DNA of 64,000 bases. It comes from Castor canadensis. Lineage: Eukaryota; Chordata; Mammalia; Rodentia; Castoridae. How positions within the stretch are numbered: position 1 is the stretch's first letter; each line of letters opens with the position of its first letter. Below, piece by piece: positions 48,106-60,162 of this stretch. The position numbers were made by a program, and so were the translations under genes. The notes under the pieces are model-generated. The model did not search any database. It saw nothing but the letters and a program-made list of their open reading frames with translations, and was not told where the DNA came from. The stretch spans positions 15,497,014 to 15,561,013 of the forward strand of contig NC_133403.1 in assembly GCF_047511655.1 (NCBI RefSeq), read 5' to 3'.

Positions 48106-48654
48106 GTCTTCCTGCTATATATCAGTCTCAGGGTAGAATTCTCAAAGAAGTCAAGAACCAGAGTGGATGTGATAGTGCTAGGGCAATTTGACATTAATGA
48201 TAGGGTAGAAAAAATATGACATACCTGCCACCTGTGCTGATGTTCAACTCTAATCCCAGTTAATAACATACTAAGGTATTTGGCTCAATTTTGAGGCCGC
48301 CCTTGGATACACTGTCAAAAAATACGATTCCTCATCATGTTTTTGTGCCTTGTTGGGTATATTCCATATCTCAATAGTTTATCTATCCTTCATTGTATTG
48401 AAATTTGTGAATGTTCACAAGCATTCAGTGCAGTTTTATGTCACAGTCTTTGCACTTGTGTGGATGTACATGATAATTTTTGTACATTACAAGAATTTAG
48501 ATCTTAAAAATCCATACCCTGTACCTGCCCTGCTCTCCTCAGGACTGGATCCAGTAGATCTCTGATGTGGCTATTGCAGAAACTTGGTTGATGATGTTTG
48601 CAGAACACCCTCCTATGATGAGAGTGTGACTAGTGCAGGGAAAAATCTTAGGGG

Positions 48655-49095
48655 TGTCTTAGTCTATTTTTCACTCTGACATTGCTGCTATTATAAAATA
48701 TCCCAGACTGGGCAACTTACAAAAAATGCACGTTTGCTTCTCCTATATTTAGAGGCAAAGGTGTTCAAGAAACCAGGTGTCCAAGAACAAGGCAATGGTC
48801 AATGTGTTGTCTGGTCAGGGTCGGTCCCTGTTTCCAACATTGTCTGATTGCCTCATCCTGCCTTCACAGAAGAGATGCTAACTGGGTTTTTTAGTTGCAG
48901 GATAGTGACCAGAGATCTAATCACTTTGTGAAGTCTAGATAGAGGGACACTAATTCCATCTATGTGACCACATGTCTCTTGGACTAATTTCCTACAAGAG
49001 GCCCCATATCTTAATGTTATCACTTCAGCTGTCAAGTTCCAACACATGGATGGTGAGGGGGCCATGTATTTGAGTCATACATTTCTCCATACAAA
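48655..49095 (-). mobile_element. ERVL-MaLR-type LTR, antisense
   Basis: 'gtcttagtctatttttcactctgacattgctgctattataaaatatcccagactgggcaacttacaaaa' is the reverse of the 3' end of an MST/MLT-type MaLR LTR. The block continues with 'gatctaatcactttgtgaag' and 'caagaggccccatatcttaatgttatcac'. It is a solitary LTR and old. The subfamily was not determined. Confidence 0.6.
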
Positions 49096-51040
49096 TCATG
49101 TCCACCTTGAATACTAAAAGTGTACTCCATCATAAAAGCCTCCAAGATTTTAATATTCCAACATCAATTTTAAATTGCTAGTCCAAAGTCTACTGCAAAC
49201 GTAATCTGAATCAGATACTTGAGTGAGACTCCAGATATGAGGAACATGTGAAAGCAAAATAATTAAGTACTTCCAAAATACAGCAGTAGGGCTGACAAAG
49301 AGAAGACATTCACACTGAAATAGAATGTCAAAAAGAAGAAATGGGTAAAAAAATCACAAGAAAATCCCCAAACCACAGTTCTCAGTCACCCAGTCTTACG
49401 GTTGATGAATGATCCAATGTGACTTGATGTCCTGCCTCTGCATAGACTGCAGTGATGTTTGGGTCCACAAGGCCCCAGAAGCCCCATTTTACTGCTTTGC
49501 TCAATACAGTCTGCACAAGAGGACTTATGCCTGTGAGCTGGGTAATTCCAGCAATCTCAAGTGGTTTTGCATGCTGCTGGCTCTAAATATCTGAAGTATA
49601 AGGAACAGAACCATCCAAGTGTCAATTATGCATTGCTTCAGTGTGTGCTCTGTTCTGTGTCTCCTCTTCTTTGTTTCTCTGCCCATCCCTCATGCTCTGT
49701 GGACATCCTTTGAAAGCTGGGTGGAGGCTGCCATGACCATCCTGCTCTTGGAACCAGAATCAGAGTCCTGGCAGCAAAAACAGCACAGAGGGTGAGCCAG
49801 GCAGGGTCAAACCAAGAGCAGCAGAGGAAGAGGATGTAAGACATAGATGCCATGAAATGAGTCTGATGTTGTGGATGAAGCCTTAAGACTGGTTTCCTTA
49901 TTCAACAACGTTGCCATGAATACTGACTTAGACATGGGCACCTTGAACATTCCTTCAGTAAGATGGAATACACCATTAACACTGAGAGTGTGTGAATACT
50001 TCTTCATTTTTCTGAGACAGGTTTTTAGTGCATTGCCCAGTCAGGCTTCAACCTTTTGTTACTACTACATTGGCCTCTCCGTTAGCTTGAAATTGGGTGC
50101 ATGCACCGTTAATGGATAAAGTGACTAATATTGGATGATAAAATGAGAGGGGAAACAAATCTGAAATTTTCAAGAAATTGAAATATATTAAGTATGTAAT
50201 CAATTATCACATCTTTAGTTCTTACATACACTAATGATAAGCTTAATACTTTGGGTAATAATGATTGATCAATCTGGGTTAAAATATAGATGTCAAGTAT
50301 ATATTTCATATGCATTTTATTAGTGTGTATCAATTATCTGAAAACTTACACCATAGGGTTTCAAAAGGCATGAACTGTACATTGATCATATTAACTCCAC
50401 TATTGCTCTTTACATTTCTTCATAAAATTTCCTTTAAATATAAATTGAAAAGTTAAGAAAAAAGGACAATATATTCCATGATGAGAGAGGCTGCTATAGC
50501 CATACTGATTTCCAAGAAAGAGGATATAAAAATGGGGACTGTTAGCAATCAAGGATCTGACTGAGTTGGAGATGTTACCTCGCCAAAGTTCACAGGTGAT
50601 GAAAAGTAGAGTAATACACGTAAAAAAAAAATAGTTGACCTGAAGTCAACCATCAGGCTCAGTGCTTGCTATCTGCAGACTACTCACCTGGAAGACAGTA
50701 GGATACACAGGATTTACCACCCACAGAAGTGCAGCAAGGCCAAGACCTATTGTAACATCGTGTCCTGAGACCACCTTGGAGTCAGAATGGGGTGTTAATT
50801 GAGAACTGGTGAGCTTGTGATAAAGTCTGGAGTTTATTAAACAGAAATATACTAATCAAACTGTGAAAGTACCTTGTCCCATCTTCATGTAATAAGAAGT
50901 TACCATGAAAGGAAATGCAGGGATGGATGTTTGGAAAACAGATGGAAAATGTAAAGGGATGGACAAAGATGAACAGTATTGAAGTAACAGATTTATTACT
51001 GAAAAGGTAAATGCTATAAAACATTTAAAGAATAAACTCT
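49096..51040. other. Stretch without a recognised gene
   Basis: No gene family was recognised. Frames of up to 82 codons on both strands look incidental. Confidence 0.4.
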
Positions 51041-51044
51041 AATT

Positions 51045-51415
51045 CCAAAACTGTTTCAAAAATTGAAAACAAAGGAAACAGCATACTCATTCGATAAGGC
51101 AATATTGTTCTTATGCCAAAACCAAGAAAGAACACACATGACAACTACAGGACAATAATATTATAATAAAACACTAATACAATCATTGCATAACTACACT
51201 AAAGTATTACCTGTTATGCTGATGTGGGATTTATCCCATTGATGCATGATTAGCTCATCATATACAAGTCAATAATTACAATACATCACAACAGAAGGAA
51301 GAGAAAAACCCATATGGCCATTTCTATACATGTAGGACAGTCATTCAAAGAGATTTAACACTGTTTTATGATGATAGCTCTCAACAAATTAGTTAGAGAA
51401 AGGATACAGGTCTGC
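51045..51415 (+). mobile_element. L1: Old L1 ORF2 reverse-transcriptase fragment
   Basis: 'ttcttatgccaaaaccaagaaagaacacacatgacaactacaggacaata...gatgtgggatttatcccattgatgcatgattagc...catcacaacagaaggaagag' follows the RT fingers region of ORF2, with stops and indels. Confidence 0.7.
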
Positions 51416-51419
51416 TTTC

Positions 51420-54400
51420 CATGATTGTAACAAAATATGTGACCCAGGCTCCTTCTGAAGAACTTTGTGTTCCTCAGAGTTTGGGAGGTTCAAATACCAA
51501 ACAGAATAGCAATCCTTTCTGCCTTTGCACTCAGTGGACCTGAATCTCCATAGTCACTTTTTAGAATCAAGTTGTGTGTCATATTTAACATGGCAATGTT
51601 CCATATTCTGGAAGATGAAGTCTTCACATATTTGTAAGTAAGATTTTAGAGTAATTAGGCCTCTTATATTTTGTCAGAGATAAATTTTATAAATTATAAA
51701 GTTTATGTAATATTTATTAATTATAAATTTTACTGCTATTAAAACAAAATTAAATAATGTTTACAGGATGCTAGAAAAAGAAAAAAACACATAGATTAAT
51801 GTGTGCACAGCTGTGTCACTTCTATTTCCTATGAAATTATTTTGATGCAAAACCCTTTCTACTGTACTATATTCAGTTCCATTTCAAGTGTAACTTACAT
51901 GTAAATTATATAGACACTCAGTGTGTGTGTGTCTGTTCATAGAAATCTCTTCAGAACAATCATATATAGGTTCCACAAAAGGTGATGTGATTAAGCAGAA
52001 ACAACTTGCACCCTCTGACCACCATCTTCAGTCAAGCCATCCTCTCCAAGTCCCCTGACACTGGAGGTATCTCACTCCAAATATGTCTCCTCAGAGGAGG
52101 AGGAGACTTGGAAATCCTTATAGAAGACACTCAGTGGGACATGGGAGCAGTGACCCACAGGAATCTCTGTTTTGGAAGGACTGACCTTTATTTTGCATAG
52201 GTAAAAAAGGTAAATTCGTTCCTTTCATGGGAGACACCTTAGGGTAAATGGATCCCATTTCAGATACGTTGAGTGTTGTTTGACTTGTTTCTACAATGTC
52301 TAGGACAGATCTGTTCCAGTTTCTACAGTTGAGTATTTGCTTATTTAGTTGCTATAGGAAAGCTAAGCATCACAGTGATTCATTGGTATTTGTTCAACAT
52401 AAAATTTCATGAAAACTCAGCAAATAAGACAGGGCAGTTATATCATTAATATTGATAGTGAAACAACTTTAAGTTGTCATATTACATGTGGAATTAGCAG
52501 AGTGTGGGGTCCACACATCTTGGCACGTGTATATAGAACACTGAGGAGTAATAACAAGGAGTTACAATCACCCTGTCAAATTACAATATAATTTATACCA
52601 TAATGAAGAAGGTAACAATTGGAAATTCACTATTATTCTGTTGAATATAGGGCATTTTCTTTTACACTTTTGGAGAGCTAATTGAGTAATGGTAATTTAA
52701 GGATAGAAAGATGGCTAATGACATTTTATCACTCTAAAATTTAATATTCTTACATGTAATTTTCCAAGATTGATACACATAAGAAGAAATCATGTAACAT
52801 TTCCTTACTTATACATTATTGAAGACATAGAAGTAATTATTTTAAAAAAAGGAAAAGAAAGAAAAGGGAACTGTTGTTAGCATGTTGCACATGCTAAGTA
52901 CACAAACTGGCCTCTTCTTAGCCACAGGGGAACCATGAACAAATCCTTCATTCACAGGGGAAATGCAAGACAGCAAACAGAAGACAAATGTGAGGGACAC
53001 CAAGGGGAGACTCACTCTCAAATAGTCACAGGACTCTGTCATTTTAATTCAATTGTGCTCCTACCTCCCACTGTTAAATCTGAGAAATTTCCAGACTAGA
53101 GCTTTTGTCAACTGCTCCTCTTGCCAGAGTAAGAAACAATTTTTAAGTGGATATACCCAGATTACACACCACATGGAGAGAAATGTGTAAGGGTCCCAGT
53201 ACTTTTGAGCATTTCTTCTAATTCATACAGTGCATTCTGATAACCTACACTGAAGCTGCTCCTTCCCCTCATGGCACAGTCTCTCCATAATGTCTGAAAG
53301 TTCATAATTCCCCAAATTAAGGTTCACATCGTCTCTGTTCTTTTGTGCCATAAGGTGCTAGTTTCCTAGATGTTTCTGGACCCCTGCCATTTACAGCATG
53401 AATATAGTCCTGTCTCTGTGGTTCTGGAGGATAGGAACACCTGGTCTATTTTTTTAACATCCCCTATGATATAATTGCTTGTACAGCTCTTTACAAATGG
53501 TGGAGACATGGATAGACACCATCTCCTTAGCTTTAGTGCCTGAAGTTTGGTTTTCACCTTCCCCATTTCTCACCTCTGTCCCTGTTCTTTTCTCCATCAG
53601 TCTGGTGAAAGGTCCTTTGGTTCTGATAATCTGGGGGTATGTTCTGTGCTTCTTGGTTGTCTTTCTGCTTCTTTGTGTTCAGTGGCATTGGGACCATGGC
53701 CCCAGCCCAATATTTGATGGGACACCTTCTACTTCTTGCAGTGTGCTCAAAGGCTCTGCAGTCCTTGCACCCATGGCTGGAAAAGAAGATATATTAATGG
53801 AACAGAAAAAAATCCAGAGAACTCTCAAGTGTAAATAAAAAAAGAGATTTTCAAATATTACTTTCATATTCTATTTAGGCAAGATCCAATCATGTTTGGC
53901 CAATTTACTGCTAGATTGTTAAAATGATAATATGCTCTTCTAATGACCTTGTTGTAAAGGACATAGAAAGGAGGTTTGCAGGATAAAAATGCAATATTGA
54001 ACGAGAGTTCACAAATAGGACAAAATGATCCTTAAATAAGATCCTGCATAGCAGGGGAGTTTGCTCCTCAGAGTGTCTATATGTTTTTGTCTCCTTGTGA
54101 GGAGGTTCCAAGAGGGACTTCAGAAATGGGAAGGAAGAGTTGATTACAGAGGTAATCATCTATGACCTAACCCAGGCTCCATTTATGGAGCACCCTTGCT
54201 CCAGCTATACACAAGCCTCCACTTACTCTCACATCTTCTTCTTCTGGTGGGGAAACACTAGGTCTGACAGATTCCCTCTCCTGCTTCTTCACATTCATAT
54301 CTGTGGAGAATCTGTGGGGCTCAGTCTTATGTTAAAGACCTGCTACCTGCTTTGTCTACTGGTAGTCACCTCAGTCTTCCAAATTTGTGATTTGGAATTT

Positions 54401-54660
54401 CCTGAAGCACAAGAAAAAATATGTGTTCAACAAATGAAATGAACATGTCCAATAACCTTATTCCAATCAGATTGGATCTCATAATTTCTCAGTGGGAAAG
54501 CTGTGTTACTGGTTGCTTACCATTTTTAACCATTTGAAAAGATTTAAGTGTGCTTCCAATCTTTACTAATATGAAGTTAGTAAGAAAGAAAGGAAACAGA
54601 AAACTGAAAACAAAAGTAACATTTAATAATGGGTCAATAAAAAACACAAAAACCCCAAAG
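51420..54660. other. Stretch without a recognised gene
   Basis: Several frames of 60-119 codons exist, the longest at 53479-53838 on plus, but none has a recognisable domain or family motif. No SINE was recognised, which makes this the longest SINE-poor block outside 37.4-43 kb. A retrocopy of an unknown mRNA near 53.4-53.85 kb is possible but unsupported. Confidence 0.4.
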
Positions 54661-54679
54661 CAATGTGGCTTTCTTTATT

Positions 54680-54732
54680 ATTTGATTTTGATGGTACTGG
54701 GGTTTGAACCCCCAGTACCATCAAAATCAAAT
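54680..54732. repeat. Perfect 23-bp inverted repeat with 7-nt loop
   Basis: Arms 54680-54702 and 54710-54732 are exact reverse complements around TTTGAAC. The core 'ggtactggggtttgaac' equals the reverse complement of the ID-SINE 3' part 'gttcaaaccccagtacc', so the palindrome is built on a SINE end. Confidence 0.95.
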
Positions 54733-55063
54733 GCTTGCTGCCATATTTCTAGTCAATCAACCATATTCCCTCACATTAATCTCCTTCATGGTCCATACCC
54801 CTCTCATAAGTACCCCATTCTGTGTTCACGGATTGTTGATATCTCCATGTGGCTAATAGGATTATTACACTTTGTGTGTTTCTAGATGCAACACTGCCCC
54901 TTTTACTTCATATTTGCATGATCAATTTTGTGTTTTCATTGCTGCTTTGGGACACCTGAAATGAGATGATTGAAAAATTTTGATTTTAACTATATTTTTA
55001 AAAAGTGGTGACAGAGTGAAAATGTAATAATTCATAAGTTAATTTTTCTTTGAGAAAATTTCA

Positions 55064-55150
55064 AACTTGGGATATGGCTCAAGTTGTCAAGTGACTGCCT
55101 CCCAAGCACAAGACCCTATGTTCAAACCTCAGTACCATTAAAAAAGAAGA
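55064..55150 (+). repeat. ID-type SINE
   Basis: 'cttgggatatggctcaagttgtcaagtgactgcctcccaagcacaagaccctatgttcaaacctcagtacc' with an A-rich tail. Confidence 0.75.
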
Positions 55151-55189
55151 AAGAAAATTGACATTATTTTATCTGTTTTTCTTTGATGC

Positions 55190-55430
55190 ATATGGAAATG
55201 CTTGGTTTATATTTTTTCTATTGTTCTTTTTTACTTACTAAACACATATTAATTAAGATTGGATGTAGATTTAAATTTGCTCAAGTAAAACTAGGAAACA
55301 ACCAGTCACACGATATTCCATCTAAGATATTATGAGACCCAACATGACTGAATTAAAATAATTGGATTGTGTAATGTGTGGAATCATGTGACTCTGACAG
55401 GAGTGCATAAAAGAGGTTTAGGTGAGACAT
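55190..55430 (+). repeat. Diverged tandem duplication, copy 1
   Basis: 'tttatattttttctattg' at 55206, then 'gatgtagatttaaatttgctcaa' and 'aattaaaataattggattgtgtaatgtgtggaatcat', is matched 1505 bp further on by copy 2. An ID SINE precedes both copies. Confidence 0.75.
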
Positions 55431-55654
55431 TTCCTCTTTTCCCTTTCCACCAGCATCATGGAAACTGCATCAAATCTGGGGCTGTTTTTCTAGAATTCAT
55501 CTGCTCAAAACTTGCTGACAAAAAGAAGAAAAGTGAATTTAAGTTTGAGCACTTTTTCCAATGTATTGTTCAGAACATTGCTCAGACAGAAATACAGTAG
55601 GAGGAGTATGGTGATATGCAGGTTTAGGTGCTCGATGGAAGATTATTTTATTTT

Positions 55655-55760
55655 ATCCAGGCATGGGGGTACAAGGTTGAAATCCCAGCTCTCAGGAGGA
55701 TGTAGCAGGTGTATGTGAAGTTTAACTCTTAGTGGCTACATAGAGAAAACAAGAAAACTT
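55655..55760 (+). repeat. B1-like SINE
   Basis: 'tccaggcatgggggtacaaggttgaaatcccagctctcaggaggatgtagc...ctcttagtggctacatagag'. A degenerate ID-like unit may follow at 55815-55895. Confidence 0.55.
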
Positions 55761-56074
55761 TGGAGTACATATTTACACCCTATTATAAGAAAAAAGCAGC
55801 AACACTAAAGAACCAGGTTAGAATATATAGCTCAGATTTGGAGACATTGCCTAATATAGACAAACTCCTGAGTTACACCCCTATATTTAATAAAGAAACT
55901 CGATGATTTAATTGTAAATAATCTATCTACAGAGCCGAAAGAAAGCATTCTAAGCCTCACTTATTTTCTTTAGCTTTCCATTTTTCAGCTCTAGAAGTTA
56001 TGGTTTGGATTGCAAATTATTTTAATATTTCCTTAAAACATATGTATTGCATTTCTGTCATATGTATTAAAAGC

Positions 56075-56478
56075 TGTAGAACAATGGGGTTGTGTTAAGG
56101 ACTTAAAGAGAGTAACAGATGGTGTTGAACTGACCAAAGTAAAGTATGAACAAAGTAGGATACACTGAGAACCCCTTTGAAAATAGATTGATAAATTAAT
56201 AATAAATTATAGGATGTAAACTAGATACAGAATGTTGGAAGAACTATTTGTCGAAGAGGGAATGCTGAAGGACATTAAAGTGAGGGAATATGGTTGGTGG
56301 ACTTCATACACATTTAAGAAAGAGAACAAGGAAACTACTTGTAATTGTTTCATGTGGGGCAGGAAGGGGTCCAGGTGAAGAGAACATGGGAAAATCTATG
56401 CAATGTAAAATGTAAGCACATTTGAAACTGTCACGACGAATCCCCCATGTACAACAAATATATCTTAATTTTAAAAAG
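56075..56478 (+). mobile_element. L1: L1 3' UTR fragment
   Basis: Parallels 8430-8830: 'gaacccctttgaaaatagattgataaattaataataaa', 'gtgagggaatatggttggtggacttcatacaca', 'cccccatgtacaacaaatatatc'. This is the older L1 group of the window, 5'-truncated. It lies inside the 1.5-kb duplication interval. Confidence 0.65.
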
Positions 56479-56568
56479 CAGAGAAACAGCAATATAAATA
56501 ACTAAATACTCTGAGGGGGAAGTGAAATGATCATATGGATGTATGATTATTTTATGTAAAGAAAAATC

Positions 56569-56660
56569 TAGGGCTGGGAACATAGAAGAGGCCCTTTCTA
56601 GCAAGCACAAGGCCCTGAATTCCAACATCAATAAGATCAAAAACAAGAAAGAAAGCAAAC
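56569..56660 (+). repeat. ID-type SINE
   Basis: 'ctagggctgggaacatagaagaggccctttctagcaagcacaaggccctgaattccaacatc' with an A-rich tail. Confidence 0.7.
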
Positions 56661-56694
56661 ATACATTAATTTATGTGTTTTGTGTTTCTTATTG

Positions 56695-56935
56695 TTCCAA
56701 TTTTAACTTGTTTATATTTTTTCTATTGGTCTTTCTCCTTACTAAAAGCATACTAATAAAGATTAGAAGCAGATTTAAATCTCTTCAAATGGGTAGAAAT
56801 GGTAAGCAACCATTTGAGAGAGTATGAGATACAATGTTGTTGGATTAAAATGATTGGATTAGGTAGCATGTGCAATCATTTCATTGTCCTGGGGCCTAAA
56901 AAAAGGACACAGGGAGACAACTTTGCTCACTTAAG
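56695..56935 (+). repeat. Diverged tandem duplication, copy 2
   Basis: 'tttatattttttctattg' at 56711, 'gaagcagatttaaatctcttcaa' and 'ggattaaaatgattggattaggtagcatgtgcaatcat' match copy 1 at a period of 1505 bp. Confidence 0.75.
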
Positions 56936-57052
56936 TTTTCATTAGGATTCTGGATGGAAATTGAAACAATGTTTTCTTTTGTTTAGGTGCTCTGGTGGCA
57001 CTTCAGACCTCCTCTTTATTAGGTAAGTGATCTAACCTCACTACCATGGTGG

Positions 57053-57725
57053 GGTTTTTTTTTTTTTTTTTTACTTTTTTTGTTTTTATCAGAATGTTTT
57101 TGTTTTCTTATTTTATTTTTTATTCATTTATTCACAAGTGCATACATTGTTTTGGACATTTCTCCCTCTGTCCCCACCATCTCCATCTGCCTCCCACCCT
57201 CCCTCCTTCCAGGCAGAACCTGTTCTGCTCTTATCTCTAATTTCATTGAAGAGAAAACATAATAATAAGAAAGACAAAGCATTTTTGCAAGTTGAGAAAA
57301 GGATAGCTATATAGGGAGATTCCTAGCATTGCTTCCATGTACAAATGTGTTACAACCCAAGTTGATTCATCTCTCACTGACATTTTCACTAGTTTCTGAT
57401 CCCCTTCTCATGATAACCTCTGTTGCTTTCAGGTTTCTGTATTAATTCCTCTGGAGTGTGGATATCAAATGCTTTAATGTTTTGGGTTTTCTACCTATCC
57501 CCATACCTTCCATGTGTGCTCTCCCCTTGTCATGAGATGCAAGTCCACCAACATTGCTGTATTTTCCCTAGATCTAAAGTCCACATATGGGGAGAACAGA
57601 TGACTTTTGGTCTTCTGAGCCTGGCTAACCTCGCTCAGAATGAAGTTCTCCAGTTCCATTCATTTACCTGCAAATTATAAGATTTCTTTCTTCTTCATGC
57701 CTGAATAAAATTCCTTTTTCCCATT
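57053..57725 (-). mobile_element. L1: 5'-truncated L1, antisense
   Basis: Starts on plus with a T-run, then the reversed 3' UTR ('cacaagtgcatacattgttttggacatttctccc', a C-rich tract, 'cttatctctaatttcattgaagagaaa'), ending in the reversed ORF2 terminus ('gaatgaagttctccagttccattcatttacctg'). It belongs to the younger L1 group. The T-run at 57053-57072 is its poly(A) tail. Confidence 0.85.
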
Positions 57726-58015
57726 CAGAGATATAGACAAATAAATGTAACCATTTAGCAAAATGTCTTTTTTGTTTAGAACTTGGTACTTCATATGTTA
57801 GATATATTAGAAGAGCTTCAGGGTCTTTGAGGATAACTGATGTTAAATTAAGATACGAAAGATCAGAGCCTCTTTCTCTGCACCAGCTCTTCCTCCTTCC
57901 CTGTGTATCAGTGTATTTCCAGAGCTCCTGCTAGACTTGGTAACCCTTTGCTGCTTTTTAGAGCATGTTCCATTCTGGAGCACCCACTCCTGGTCTTAGC
58001 CACCAGCAGAGGGAA

Positions 58016-58056
58016 GTTTTATTTCTGGGCTCACACTGAAGTGCCCTCACTATGTG
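58016..58056 (-). promoter_or_regulatory. Decayed recombination signal
   Basis: The heptamer on minus is CACATAG (plus CTATGTG, 58050-58056). The best nonamer-like match (plus GTTTTATTT, 58016-58024) is poor and needs a 25-bp spacer, so the signal is probably dead. Confidence 0.6.
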
Positions 58057-58514
58057 TTTTGAACAGTAATACATGGCTGTGTCCTTGGGTTGCAAGCTAC
58101 TCATTTACAGATACACCATGTTCTTTTTGTTTTCTCTAGATATGGTGAACCTGCCCTTCACTGATTCTGCACAGTTTAACATATTAACAGTACTCTTAAT
58201 GCATGAGACCCATTCAAGCCATTTCCATGGAGCCTGGCAGATCAAGTGCATCCATAGTTACTATGGTAAATCCACAGCCTGCACAGGATAGTGTCATCGT
58301 GCCCCCTCCATGCTTCACCAAGCCACACCCACAGACTCCAACAGCTGCACCTCACAAGGAGCACCTGCAAACACAGAGACTCTTGATCAGGAAAATGTCA
58401 CGCATACCCACTGTTCCTCTCACTAATGTCCACTCCCACACTCAGTATCTCATGTTCTCCATAGTTCACCTTTTGAAAGAGAAACAGGAAAATCCAGTTT
58501 AGTTCCAACATCAT
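58057..58514 (-). pseudogene. IGHV: IGHV3-like variable gene, pseudogene 2
   Basis: Leader exon 58470-58514 keeps ATG (MMLELNWIFLFLFQK) and a GT donor. Intron 58365-58469. V exon 58057-58364 after an intact CAG acceptor. FR1 begins EVQLLES, then extra bases in two places (+2 and +3 against the family) shift the frame before Cys23. The FR2 Trp36 position is TTG (Leu). FR3 carries TAA in the place of the Gln codon of 'LYLQM'. The end reads MYYCSK, so Cys104 is kept. The domain would not be made, and the leader is the best-preserved part. Confidence 0.92.
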
Positions 58515-58637
58515 GGTGAGAGGTCTGTGTTCATTGCTGATCACTAAGTAGTATAAGCTGGGAATCAAGGGCTGGGCTCCTCTCTCAGAGCTACAGGGTC
58601 AGTACCAGCCTGGTTTTTATGAACAGAGGGAGACTCT

Positions 58638-58645
58638 ATCTACAT
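58638..58645 (-). promoter_or_regulatory. Degenerate V-promoter octamer
   Basis: Plus ATCTACAT, minus ATGTAGAT, against ATGCAAAT. It is at the homologous position upstream of the leader, with two mismatches. Confidence 0.6.
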
Positions 58646-58873
58646 ATCTTCCTGGTAAATAGCAATTTCTCTGTGAAAGTCTTAGAGAGGGTAGCATCCA
58701 GAGCCAATGTGGAATCCCTGGATCACTTTTTTCACAAAGATTAAATTGAATTAATATCTCATTAAAAATTCTGCCTTGATAATGCTTTACAAATCCTCAT
58801 CTTATTTCTTTTGGCACAGCAGAGTCAGTGGACTCAGACAGTTTATGTATCACTGTGTATCTCTTTGTCACTT

Positions 58874-59055
58874 GTTTTTTTTGTGACTTGGGGTTGAACT
58901 CTGACTATCATGCTTGGTAGCCAGACACAGCACCGCTTGAACCACCCCCACTTCCTACATTTTTTAGTTAATTTTATGATAGGTCCTTGTTTTTATGCCA
59001 GGGCTATCCTGGATTGAGACTCTCCTAGCTTTGTTTCACCATAGCTAGGGCAGCA
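58874..59055 (-). repeat. Composite ID-B1 SINE, antisense
   Basis: 'ttttttttgtgacttggggttgaactctgactatcatgcttggtagcc' then 'ttatgataggtccttgtttttatgccagggctatcctggattgagactctcc'. Its end is degenerate. Confidence 0.6.
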
Positions 59056-59630
59056 GGCAGCCTTGCTTACTTGCTTAGTGATTGGAACCCATATCCTCTG
59101 AACTATACCTGCCACTGTGGCCACTAGAACAAATCCTTTCTTAATTGTGACAAGAAGAAATGATGGAAATTGACAAAGTACTCCAGGGCAGAAAACGTTA
59201 GTAACATGTGTGCATTAGTAACACTATATACAACACTAATCAGGTCAATCCAAGAAAAAGATTCAGAATTCACTGATTGGTAGGCAGTCAGTGGGAAGAG
59301 AGGGCATGGAGATCCATCTAAAGTGGAGGGGAATCAAATGGGAAATTATGTGTTTATAAACCTGACTTATCACTGACACTATAGTGTAAACACCATTGAA
59401 ACAAAGGATTTACCAAAAAATATTATGGAGGAACTAAGCCCAGCCTCAAGGAAACATTTCTAATGTTTTTAGATAGGAGAGTTCTCCAGAAACTATGAGC
59501 ATGGTGATGACAGGGAGGAGATGGGAGTGAGAAAACACAGCTTCAGAAAGAGAAATCATACATCACACTGCAACTTCTCCTGCGGCTGGACCTGTTCTAG
59601 GTACATCCTGGGCACCCCCTGTAGTTCCTG
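59056..59630. other. Stretch without a recognised gene
   Basis: Spacer between IGHV relics. No gene or repeat was recognised. Confidence 0.4.
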
Positions 59631-59669
59631 AGTTCCCTTCACGTGTTATATGTGCTCACCCTCACTTTG
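59631..59669 (-). promoter_or_regulatory. Partial recombination signal of the IGHV2-like relic
   Basis: Heptamer CAAAGTG on minus (plus CACTTTG, 59663-59669), directly after TGTGCAAGAGA, has one mismatch to CACAGTG. At 23 bp the nonamer position (59631-59639) is poor. Confidence 0.65.
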
Positions 59670-59948
59670 TCTCTTGCACAGCAACACCTGTGACTGATGA
59701 TTGTTAATAATAGTTGGCTTTTGACTGTATTTCTGAGGATGCTAAGTTGAGATCTAAAAGCTGCGTTAAAACGTGTGCTTGCATCACTCCATATGGCAAT
59801 AACCTATGCCAGGACATTTCCTGGATGATCTAGGACACTGGGAGTAACCAAAACTGGTTAAAAGAATCCACAGTCAGTGCAGGTGAAGGACAGGGTCTGT
59901 AAGGACTTCACCAGGCCAGGTTCTGATTCCTGTAAACGGACAGAACAC
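59670..59948 (-). pseudogene. IGHV: IGHV2 (Q52)-like variable gene relic
   Basis: V exon of a clan II heavy-chain V gene. The acceptor CCCCAG precedes 'GTGTTCTGTCC' (leader part 2). FR1 has lost about 7 nt, then reads ESEPGLVKSLQTLSFTCTDC with Cys23 kept. A TAA follows in CDR1. FR2 is degenerate (Trp36 is TAG). CDR2-FR3 is strikingly like the IGHV2 type: IWSDASTRFNAAFRSQLSI, then KSQ. The end of FR3 is deleted but closes with CCCAR, so Cys104 and the typical TGTGCAAGAGA remain. No leader part 1 or octamer was recognised. It lies between two IGHV3-like copies on the same strand. Confidence 0.85.
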
Positions 59949-60162
59949 CTGGGGACAATTTGTATTACTACTATTCAAACACACCAGAATCCCCCAGCCC
60001 AGGATCCACCCCTGAGACCACTGAGTTATTCACAGGATGGAGCTAAAGTGTCCAGTTTAATACAGAGAGAGAAATCAGGATGTAATACCATTCATGCATT
60101 TTCCCATTTCTCCAAATTTCCATGAGGATTCAGGATAGTAGAGGGGTGGTGTGCATGTGTTC

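Noticed and set aside
53479..53838. 119-codon plus-strand frame
   Set aside because: It is hydrophobic and T-rich. It has no domain, signal or family match that I recognise, so it is not called as a gene.
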